From: Treponema sp.
GTDB lineage: Bacteria > Spirochaetota > Spirochaetia > Treponematales > Treponemataceae
Assembly: GCA_017421145.1 (NCBI GenBank)
Contig: JAFOTA010000002.1
Location: 1-10,829, forward strand
Direction of reading: 5' to 3'
Length of the DNA stretch: 10,829 nucleotides
Part shown: positions 1 through 5,349 of the stretch, piece after piece
Layout of the letters: every line of letters begins with the position of its first letter
Numbering within the stretch: position 1 is the first letter of the stretch
The notes under the pieces: generated by a model
Databases searched by the model: none
What the model was told of the DNA's origin: nothing
What the model saw: the letters and a program-made list of their open reading frames with translations, nothing else
Translations under genes and position numbers: made by a program

Positions 1-713
1 GATATGAACCCGTTTCCACCGTTTTTGGCGATTGTGTCTATGGCATTTTCCGTAATGTCGTAGAGCGAGATACGGTTGATTATCGGAAGGAGGATGATTT
101 CGCACAATAGGAATGCAAGCGGCGTAAGATCGATTTTTGTCTTGAAAACCTTCGTCCCGAAAAACAAAATGAGGGAGAAAAATTCACAGAACAGAAGGAT
201 CATCAGGTTCTTTTTTGAAACATCGGTTTTTGACATGAGGCTGTAGATTATGGCAACGATCGATGCGGTGAGATAGGACAGGAGGAAAACATAGTGCACC
301 GTATGCAAAGGCCCGTATATTTTTGATATGACAGGCATCCCGTCCACAATCTTCATGCTGATTTCCTTGTAGAACAACGTTCCCGATCCGATTGTAAGCG
401 GAGGAATGCACATTATGACCGAAATCAAAAACAGCACGATCCTGACCTGCTTTTTTGAGCGCAAGTTGCATAGGTCAAAAATGGCGAACATTATCAAAAG
501 GATGAGAAAAGAGGAGCATGTGTATGACAGTTTCAGGCCTGCTATTGCCTGATTGAGGCTTTCGGCGGATCCTTGCAGTATGTAGCCGCGCAGTGCGAGA
601 GGAACAAGCATAAAGATCAGCGTAAAGTATATGCTGTAGCGTTTGCGCCAGATGATTGCATAGACACCGATCAAAAGAATGGATGCCGTAAAAAGAACCT
701 CATAATACCGCAT
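1..713 (-). CDS. Seven-helix membrane sensor receptor, N-terminal part (runs off left edge)
   Basis: An open minus-strand frame of 237 codons starts at ATG 713 and continues past base 1 without a stop. AAGGAG (726-721) lies 7 nt upstream, which fixes the start. The translation shows seven hydrophobic segments at about residues 4-22, 28-46, 64-82, 91-109, 138-160, 169-187 and 196-213. After them comes a juxtamembrane stretch (RISLYDITENAIDTI, ending NGFI at the edge). This layout matches the N-terminal 7TM sensor domain (HisKA_7TM type) found on bacterial histidine kinases and cyclic-di-GMP enzymes. In that family the last helix runs into a PAS-like segment and then the output domain. The output domain is outside the window, so kinase, GGDEF, EAL or HD-GYP cannot be chosen. 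The ligand is unknown. The gene is divergent from the EIIA gene. I am confident of the frame and topology, and moderately confident of the family. Confidence 0.8.
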   Translation of the reverse strand, partial: MRYYEVLFTASILLIGVYAIIWRKRYSIYFTLIFMLVPLALRGYILQGSAESLNQAIAGLKLSYTCSSFLILLIMFAIFDLCNLRSKKQVRIVLFLISVIMCIPPLTIGSGTLFYKEISMKIVDGMPVISKIYGPLHTVHYVFLLSYLTASIVAIIYSLMSKTDVSKKNLMILLFCEFFSLILFFGTKVFKTKIDLTPLAFLLCEIILLPIINRISLYDITENAIDTIAKNGGNGFI

Positions 714-731
714 TGCAAATCTCCTTCTATA

Positions 732-760
732 ATAATACACGAATTTGCTGAATTTTTGAA
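732..760 (-). promoter_or_regulatory. Candidate sigma-70 promoter of the 7TM receptor gene
   Basis: On the minus strand, TTCAAA (760-755, 4 of 6 matches to consensus) and TATTAT (737-732, 5 of 6) are 17 bp apart. Initiation near 725 would leave a leader of about 12 nt, just long enough to hold the Shine-Dalgarno bases. A second TATTAT overlaps it at 734-729, so the exact -10 is uncertain. Confidence 0.4.
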
Positions 761-797
761 GGAAAAAAATATTGTCGTCATTCAGTGAAATTTATCC

Positions 798-826
798 TTG
801 ACAAATTTTGCGTCTGAACATACACT
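798..826 (+). promoter_or_regulatory. Strong sigma-70 promoter of the EIIA gene, apparently leaderless
   Basis: A perfect -35 TTGACA (798-803) is followed after exactly 17 bp by TACACT (821-826, 5 of 6). The -10 ends 7 nt before the ATG at 834, so initiation is expected at or within a base or two of that A. There is no Shine-Dalgarno-like sequence between 805 and 833. The mRNA therefore probably begins with its start codon. Confidence 0.75.
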
Positions 827-833
827 AATAATC

Positions 834-1277
834 ATGGATTTACGTACAGTTTTAACACCGGAAACGGTAGATCTCCATTTGAAGGGATCAACTAAAGAAG
901 AAATAATTGATGAACTCCTTGATGTTTTGGTCAAGGCGGGCAAAGTAACTGATAAAGAAGCTGCAAAGGAATGTGTCCTTGACAGGGAACGCAAGATGTC
1001 TACCGGAATGAAGCATGGGATTGCAATTCCCCATGGAAAGACGGATACGGTTTCCGATCTGGTAGCATGTATCGGTATTTCTGACAAGGCAGTTGATTTT
1101 GACAGCTTGGATCAGGAGCCGTGCCGTATATTCATTATGACACTTTCTCCTGTGAATAAGACGGGTCCGCATCTTCAGTTCCTTGCTGAAGTAAGCCTTT
1201 TGTTCAAGTCAGCCGAAAAACGCGCACAGATTTTGAACACAGCGGACAAAGCCGAAGTTATCAGGATCTTAACCTGA
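834..1277 (+). CDS. ptsN: PTS EIIA protein of the PtsN/fructose type (phosphoryl-carrier regulator)
   Basis: The gene encodes a 147-residue cytosolic single-domain EIIA of the mannitol/fructose/nitrogen class, at the usual family length. In this family, HPr passes a phosphoryl group to a histidine in the motif GIAIPHG; here that is His67. A second conserved histidine lies in the HLQFLAEVS segment. The N-terminus (MDLRTVLTPETVDLHL) matches where family members normally begin, supporting ATG 834. An in-frame TTG at 798 is the -35 box and is rejected. No EIIB, EIIC, HPr or EI gene adjoins it, so a regulatory role of the EIIA-Ntr kind is more likely than sugar transport; that is inference. The gene seems monocistronic, with its own promoter and terminator. 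Symbol ptsN is by similarity; a detached fruA-type EIIA is the alternative. Confidence 0.88.
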   Translation: MDLRTVLTPETVDLHLKGSTKEEIIDELLDVLVKAGKVTDKEAAKECVLDRERKMSTGMKHGIAIPHGKTDTVSDLVACIGISDKAVDFDSLDQEPCRIFIMTLSPVNKTGPHLQFLAEVSLLFKSAEKRAQILNTADKAEVIRILT

Positions 1278-1325
1278 TAGCAAATTAAATTACATCGAAT
1301 AGTTTTTACTATTCTTGCTGCTCGG

Positions 1326-1368
1326 AAGCCTTTATGGATTGAAAAATCTATAGAGGCTTTTTCTGTTT
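1326..1368 (+). terminator. Intrinsic terminator after the EIIA gene
   Basis: AAGCCTTTATGGAT (1326-1339) pairs with ATCTATAGAGGCTT (1346-1359) as a 14-bp stem with two G-U wobbles and a 6-nt loop. T-rich sequence follows from 1358. The mismatched positions pair as G-U only in plus-strand RNA, which agrees with ending the EIIA transcript. It separates that gene from the promoter at 1405-1433. Confidence 0.8.
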
Positions 1369-1404
1369 TGTTTCAGTGAACCGCTTTGCAGAAGAAAAAC
1401 TCTG

Positions 1405-1433
1405 TTCCCATAACAAAAAAAATGCTCTATAAT
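1405..1433 (+). promoter_or_regulatory. Sigma-70 promoter of the 1441-4422 unit, apparently leaderless
   Basis: TTCCCA (1405-1410, 4 of 6) and a perfect TATAAT (1428-1433) are spaced 17 bp apart. The -10 ends 7 nt before ATG 1441, the same spacing as at the EIIA gene. The 7-nt gap CTTGCGT has no Shine-Dalgarno character, so transcription is expected to start at or next to the ATG. Confidence 0.7.
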
Positions 1434-1440
1434 CTTGCGT

Positions 1441-1923
1441 ATGAAATTGGAAGCTCAGTTTAAGTCTGCTGACAACAGGCTTTATTTTTTGGACGGAAGG
1501 GAAGCTGCTCTTGATTCTCAGAAAAAGTGTTCTCCCGGAAATGCTGTTTATGAAAAAGATTCCGTTGTGTTCGTCGACATGCCTTGGGAAAAAGTCGGGA
1601 TGGACGAGGAAAGCTACAACGAGGAATTCCTTGCACAGATGCGCGATTTCCTTAAAAAAATGGAAGATGATAGCGCTTTTGCCGTGATTGTCCCTTGTGC
1701 GGAAAAAATCCCTGGAACCAGTGCGGAAAAGGAAGATTTCGTTGCCTCAATGAAGCACAGCGCACGCAGGATCAAAGACGCAAAATCAGTCGTGGGCTAT
1801 GCAATACCCGCTTATATCGATGCACAGGCATTTATCGAAGAGTTCAGGCCTAAACATGCCCACTACATTTATTTCAGCGGCGAAGATTCTGTTTTGGCGG
1901 ATTCATCCATAGTTCGCATCTGA
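1441..1923 (+). CDS. Unrecognised 160-residue cytosolic protein
   Basis: I do not recognise this protein. It has 160 residues, no signal peptide and no membrane segment. It mixes charged helices (about residues 58-75 and 98-115) with short hydrophobic stretches that look like beta strands (DSVVFVDMPW, AFAVIVPC, HYIYFSG), suggesting one soluble alpha/beta domain. No catalytic or metal-binding motif stands out. ATG 1441 is chosen because the only upstream alternative, TTG 1435, lies directly after the -10 box and would probably be at or before the transcription start. It is the first gene of a unit. Its stop at 1921-1923 runs straight into the Shine-Dalgarno sequence of the next gene, so the two are surely co-transcribed. 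Probably lineage-restricted. Confidence 0.8.
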   Translation: MKLEAQFKSADNRLYFLDGREAALDSQKKCSPGNAVYEKDSVVFVDMPWEKVGMDEESYNEEFLAQMRDFLKKMEDDSAFAVIVPCAEKIPGTSAEKEDFVASMKHSARRIKDAKSVVGYAIPAYIDAQAFIEEFRPKHAHYIYFSGEDSVLADSSIVRI

Positions 1924-1933
1924 CGGAGGATTT

Positions 1934-2329
1934 ATGGACAACATTCAGAAATTCTGTTCGGACATTGAAAAAATCAAAAAACACGGAAGGCAGAACGGTT
2001 CAGCTGTACAAGACGTCGTTTCAGAGATAAAGTCTCTTTTTATAAGGAATTTCCGCAGCCTTGAATCCCTTGCCGTCTCTTTTTTTGATTATTGGAACGA
2101 AGAATATATCCTCAAGTCCGGCAATCCTGATGATGAACCATCCAAAGAAAACGTTGACCGGCTTGCTGCCATGTTTTCCCTGCTCGAAGGTTCCGTTGAG
2201 TTTACGGACTGTCTTACGGATTCGGATTGGAAACAGCTGTGTTCGCTCACCAATATGGAATCAGAAGACCTGCCGATGGACACGCTCAACGACCTTATGA
2301 TGATTTTTGTTGACAAGAAGGCGCTGTAA
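1934..2329 (+). CDS. Unrecognised acidic helical protein of 131 residues
   Basis: I cannot assign this protein to a family. It is short, acidic and predicted mostly helical, with no transmembrane segment or signal peptide. The N-terminal 50 residues are amphipathic (DIEKIKKHG, VVSEIKSLFIRNFRSLESL). A polar stretch around residues 62-70 is followed by further helices ending LNDLMMIFVDKK. The start has a textbook GGAGG (1925-1929) 4 nt before the ATG and 10 bases after the previous stop. Its TAA shares its last base with the ATG of the radical SAM gene (TAATG at 2327-2331), which suggests translational coupling. The packing suggests it works with one of its neighbours, perhaps as a small accessory subunit; that is inference from position only. 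Confidence 0.8.
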   Translation: MDNIQKFCSDIEKIKKHGRQNGSAVQDVVSEIKSLFIRNFRSLESLAVSFFDYWNEEYILKSGNPDDEPSKENVDRLAAMFSLLEGSVEFTDCLTDSDWKQLCSLTNMESEDLPMDTLNDLMMIFVDKKAL

Positions 2330-3354
2330 TGTCCTTAGACTTGGGTGCCGGATATTCAAGCTGCTGTCAGTGTCCCCGGAAATGCGGCGTAAACCGGTCG
2401 GAAAACCATGCCGGACTTTGCGGTGAAAGCCAGGCCCTGAGGATTGCCAGCGCGGGACTCCATTTCGGCGAGGAACCTTTGATAACGGTCTTCGGTGGAA
2501 GCGGCACTGTTTTTTTTACCGGATGCACCCTGCGTTGTTCATTCTGCCAGAACTACCAGATCAGCCAGCAGGGTATGGGAAAATCCGTGGATTCGGAAGA
2601 ATTCGTCAAAATCTGCCTGGAGCTTGAAAAAAACGGCGCGGAAAACATAAATCTTGTCACTGGAAGCCATCACATACCGTTGATTGCGGAATATCTTACG
2701 GCCGCCAAGGATGCAGGACTTAAAATCCCGGTGGCTTGGAATTCATCTGCATATGAATCGGTCGAATCGCTTGAGCTTTTGAAAGGCCTTGTCGATATCT
2801 GGCTCCCGGATTTGAAGACTCTTAACCCGGTTATGAGCGGAGGTCTTTTCGGTGCAAAAGATTATCCTTCGGTTGCCGAAAAATCTATACGATGGATGAT
2901 TGAAAATTTTCCGATGAATATAATTGAGGCTGAAAAAAATGGTGAAACCAAGGAAAAAATGCTCCGCGGGGTCATCATAAGGCATCTTTTTCTTCCGGGG
3001 CGTATGGACGATACTGTATCTGTGCTGGAATGGCTGAAAAAAAATGCTGACGGAAGGGCAATACTTTCGCTTATGTCCCAGTACACGCCTGTTCCGTTCA
3101 AGGGCGATTCCGACGGGGGGCTTGCGAGGAAAAAATCCTTGGAGGCGTTCCAGAACCGTCTTGTGAGTGCGGAAGAGGATGCGGACCTCAGGGATTTTAT
3201 TGATGCCTACGGGTTCGACTATGTTTTTTATCAGGATCTGAGCGATGACACTTCATGGCTTCCTGATTTCAACCGGACTCAGCCTTTCAGCAATGCCTTG
3301 GCCAAACCGCTCTGGCACTGGACATGCGGACTTTTGCCCGGCTGTCAAAAATAA
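2329..3354 (+). CDS. PflX-like radical SAM protein (pyruvate formate-lyase activase homologue)
   Basis: The gene encodes a 341-residue radical SAM enzyme. The C-x3-C-x2-C motif that binds the SAM-cleaving [4Fe-4S] cluster is at Cys66, Cys70 and Cys73 (GCTLRCSFCQNYQIS). The N-terminus has a second cysteine set (Cys12, Cys13, Cys15, Cys19, Cys31, within CPRKCGVNR...GLCGE), typical of the PflX-like branch (COG1313). Later motifs fit the barrel: GSHH near residue 112, VAWNSSAY near 134 and DIWLPDLKT near 156. Family members are annotated as putative glycyl-radical enzyme activases, but the substrate of most is unknown, and no glycyl-radical enzyme gene is visible here. The start overlaps the preceding stop by one base, with AAGAAGG (2315-2321) 7 nt upstream. 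Family assignment is firm; the reaction is not. Confidence 0.9.
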   Translation: MSLDLGAGYSSCCQCPRKCGVNRSENHAGLCGESQALRIASAGLHFGEEPLITVFGGSGTVFFTGCTLRCSFCQNYQISQQGMGKSVDSEEFVKICLELEKNGAENINLVTGSHHIPLIAEYLTAAKDAGLKIPVAWNSSAYESVESLELLKGLVDIWLPDLKTLNPVMSGGLFGAKDYPSVAEKSIRWMIENFPMNIIEAEKNGETKEKMLRGVIIRHLFLPGRMDDTVSVLEWLKKNADGRAILSLMSQYTPVPFKGDSDGGLARKKSLEAFQNRLVSAEEDADLRDFIDAYGFDYVFYQDLSDDTSWLPDFNRTQPFSNALAKPLWHWTCGLLPGCQK

Positions 3355-3359
3355 AAGTT

Positions 3360-3380
3360 ATTCGAAAAACGAATGTTTTT
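3360..3380 (+). promoter_or_regulatory. Two mutually exclusive small hairpins before the GerMN gene
   Basis: ATTCG (3360-3364) pairs with CGAAT (3370-3374) around an A5 loop. AAAAAC (3365-3370) can instead pair with GTTTTT (3375-3380). Both cannot form at once. The first is followed by G and five Ts, so it resembles a weak intrinsic terminator between the radical SAM and GerMN genes. Both stems are short, so any effect is probably partial attenuation. Confidence 0.35.
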
Positions 3381-3393
3381 ATAGAGGAAAGTT

Positions 3394-4422
3394 ATGTCAC
3401 GAGACAACAAGAAAAGAAGAGGTGGTTTTTCCCTAATCGGATGGATTATCTGGATAGCGGCTGCAATTATCCTTTTTATAATATTTATTGCAAACAAAAA
3501 CCGTATCGTTGCGAATCTTAAGGCAACCGGATTTTTTGACAGGGTTTTCGGTTCGACCCCGGAATTCATTGCAGAAATGGAAACGCCTGACGATAGAATC
3601 AAGAAAAATGACGTTTCTCCGGAATCTGATTCAGTGGAAATCTCCCTCATTTCAGGAAGATCATCTTATGACGGTGACGGAAGCGATCCTATTCTGTATA
3701 AAAATCTTCCGTCGGAATCTTCAAGGAAAAAGAAACCTGCCGATCCATATATTCCTGAACCAGAAGAACCCGGAGAACTTGTCCAGGACGGAAACGGCAT
3801 GCTTGTTCCTGCAGGTTCAATCTACGGAAGCTCTGAAGATGAGGCGTTCGGCGTGTACAACGAAGGAAGCGGTTCCACTTCAATCGAATCTGCGCCGGTT
3901 GCAAGCACGGTTACTGAACTTGCGCATTCCGTGAATCCAAACTTGATCTATGAGCCTAATACTACCGATCCCGTGAAATCTCCAGTTGAAAGCCCGGCGG
4001 AAAATGTTTCGCTCAGGTTGTTTTTCATAGAAGTGAACACAGACGGAACGAGGAACATCAAGGAAGTAACGAGGCTCATGAAAAAAACTTCCACTCCTCT
4101 TACAGATTCAATCAACGCGCTGATTGACGGGCCTACGCCATCCGAAGAAAAATCATACAATTGCAGGACCATGGTTTCTCCGGGAACAAGGCTTTTGAGT
4201 GCGAGCGTCAAAAACGGCATTGCGACGCTTAATTTCAGCGAGGAATTTGAATTCAACAATTACGGTATTGAAGGCGTGATGTGGGAGCTTGATCAGATTG
4301 TCTACACAGCAACGGCATTCCCAAGCGTGGAAAAAGTACAGTTTATAATAGAAGGCACGCACCGTGAGTATCTTTCTGAAGGACTCAGGATCGGGGAGCC
4401 TTTGGGAAGGGACAGCCTTTAG
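3394..4422 (+). CDS. Membrane-anchored GerMN-domain protein
   Basis: The gene encodes a 342-residue protein in three parts. Residues 1-11 are basic and residues 12-33 form one hydrophobic helix, with no lipobox cysteine, giving an uncleaved N-terminal anchor. Residues 35-195 form a long low-complexity linker rich in Ser, Pro, Glu and Asp. Residues 200-342 fit the GerMN fold: VSLRLFFIEVNTDG, a helix LTDSINALIDGPTPSE, then VSPGTRLLSASVKNGIATLNFSEEFE and VEKVQFIIEG. GerMN domains occur in the GerM spore/peptidoglycan-associated protein and in many extracytoplasmic proteins of unknown role. Here an envelope function in the periplasm is likely, with the linker spanning it. GAGGAAAG lies just before ATG 3394 and the gene follows the radical SAM gene by 39 nt. 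It converges on recR with one base between the stops. Confidence 0.85.
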   Translation: MSRDNKKRRGGFSLIGWIIWIAAAIILFIIFIANKNRIVANLKATGFFDRVFGSTPEFIAEMETPDDRIKKNDVSPESDSVEISLISGRSSYDGDGSDPILYKNLPSESSRKKKPADPYIPEPEEPGELVQDGNGMLVPAGSIYGSSEDEAFGVYNEGSGSTSIESAPVASTVTELAHSVNPNLIYEPNTTDPVKSPVESPAENVSLRLFFIEVNTDGTRNIKEVTRLMKKTSTPLTDSINALIDGPTPSEEKSYNCRTMVSPGTRLLSASVKNGIATLNFSEEFEFNNYGIEGVMWELDQIVYTATAFPSVEKVQFIIEGTHREYLSEGLRIGEPLGRDSL

Positions 4423-4423
4423 T

Positions 4424-5011
4424 CTAGAATTGAGTGCGCCCGCGGAAGCTTCTTGCCAATGTGAGCCGGTCTGCATATTCCAGATCTCCGCCTACTGGTA
4501 GTCCGCTTGCAAGCCTTGTTACGGTGCATCCGGTTTCTTTAAGCGTGTGCTGTATGTACATGGCAGTCGTGTCACCTTCTACGGTCGGGTTGGTGGCAAG
4601 TATCACTTCTTTTACTCCGCCTTCTTTTACTCGCCTGATCAGGGATGCTATGCGCAGTTGATCCGGGCCTATGCCGTCCAATGGTGAAATCACTCCGCCG
4701 AGAACATGGAAAAGCCCTGAAAATTCATGAGAATTCTCTATCGTTGCAACGTCCTGTGCCTGTTCCACCACGCATATCATCGATTTGTCGCGGTTCGGAT
4801 CGGAGCATATCGGGCATGGGTCGTTTTCTGTCCATGAGCCGCAGACTGAGCATGGCTTTATCCTGCTTTGTAACGTGGCAATCTGATTCGAAAATCTTTC
4901 CATAAAAACCGGGTCGCATTTTAAAAGATGGGAAGCAATCCTTGAGGCGGATTTTTTTCCTATGCCCGGCAGCCTTGAAAAGCTTTCAGTGATTTCATCA
5001 AGGGCGTTCAT
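4424..5011 (-). CDS. recR: Recombination mediator protein RecR
   Basis: RecR is a 195-residue ring-forming DNA-binding protein. With RecO (and RecF) it loads RecA onto SSB-coated single-stranded DNA at gaps. All family parts are present. A helix-hairpin-helix sits at residues 13-30 (LPGIGKKSASRIASHLL). A four-cysteine zinc site is formed by Cys54, Cys57, Cys66 and Cys69 (CSVCG...CPIC). A Toprim domain starts near residue 78 (MICVVEQAQDVATIE). The conserved C-terminal segment GLPVGGDLEYADRLTLARSF is intact. Length is close to the E. coli protein. ATG 5011 shares one base with the TGA of ebfC and lacks a strong Shine-Dalgarno, so translation probably depends on ebfC. It is the last gene of the operon, and no terminator is evident beyond it. 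Confidence 0.97.
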   Translation of the reverse strand: MNALDEITESFSRLPGIGKKSASRIASHLLKCDPVFMERFSNQIATLQSRIKPCSVCGSWTENDPCPICSDPNRDKSMICVVEQAQDVATIENSHEFSGLFHVLGGVISPLDGIGPDQLRIASLIRRVKEGGVKEVILATNPTVEGDTTAMYIQHTLKETGCTVTRLASGLPVGGDLEYADRLTLARSFRGRTQF

Positions 5012-5319
5012 CAGCTCATACCCGGAATGTTCAGGTTGGCAAACATCGGTCCCATTTCGTTTTTAATCTGCTCTTTCAGATTTTCGATTGCGGCATGGTG
5101 CGCTGCTTTTATGAGATCCTGGAGCATTGGTACGTCACGGTTGTCCACGCAGATCGGGTCAAGCTCTATGTTTTCGATTTCAAAATTTCCGTTCAGCGTT
5201 ACTTTTACCATGTTTCCGCCTGCAGAGCCTGTTGCGGTTATGTATTCCAGCTTTGATTGTGCCTGCTGAAGCTGTTCCTTTATGTTTCCAAGATTTTTCA
5301 TCATCTCAAATGGGTTCAT
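5011..5319 (-). CDS. ebfC: YbaB/EbfC family nucleoid-associated protein
   Basis: The gene encodes a 102-residue dimeric DNA-binding protein of the YbaB/EbfC family, at standard length. Family members form tweezer-like dimers; the Borrelia member EbfC binds DNA and affects gene expression and nucleoid structure. The sequence starts with the usual helix (MNPFEMMKNLGNIKEQLQQAQSKLEYITATGSAGG). The characteristic beta segment MVKVTLNGNFEIENIELDP follows, then a helix ending AIENLKEQIKNEMG. A strong GGAGG precedes ATG 5319 by 4 nt. The gene lies 30 nt after dnaX and overlaps recR by one base. The dnaX-ebfC-recR order is conserved widely in bacteria, which supports both the identity and a link to replication and repair. 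Confidence 0.96.
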   Translation of the reverse strand: MNPFEMMKNLGNIKEQLQQAQSKLEYITATGSAGGNMVKVTLNGNFEIENIELDPICVDNRDVPMLQDLIKAAHHAAIENLKEQIKNEMGPMFANLNIPGMS

Positions 5320-5349
5320 ATTTCCTCCAATTTTAAACTCAATGTTTCG

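Noticed and set aside
573..788. Plus-strand 71-codon open frame
   Set aside because: It lies antisense to the start of the 7TM receptor, has no supporting ribosome site and encodes a composition unlike a folded protein.
798..833. In-frame TTG start extending the EIIA protein by 12 residues
   Set aside because: The codons coincide with the -35 and -10 boxes, there is no Shine-Dalgarno sequence, and the family N-terminus matches ATG 834.
1298..1313. AATAG/CTATT hairpin after the EIIA gene
   Set aside because: A five-pair AT-rich stem is too weak to claim, and the stronger terminator lies just downstream.
1435..1440. TTG start two codons before ATG 1441
   Set aside because: It lies only one base past the TATAAT and so probably upstream of or at the first transcribed base.
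3488..3934. 148-codon open frame in another plus frame inside the GerMN gene
   Set aside because: It is explained by the relaxed composition of the linker coding sequence; it has no ribosome site and no family resemblance.
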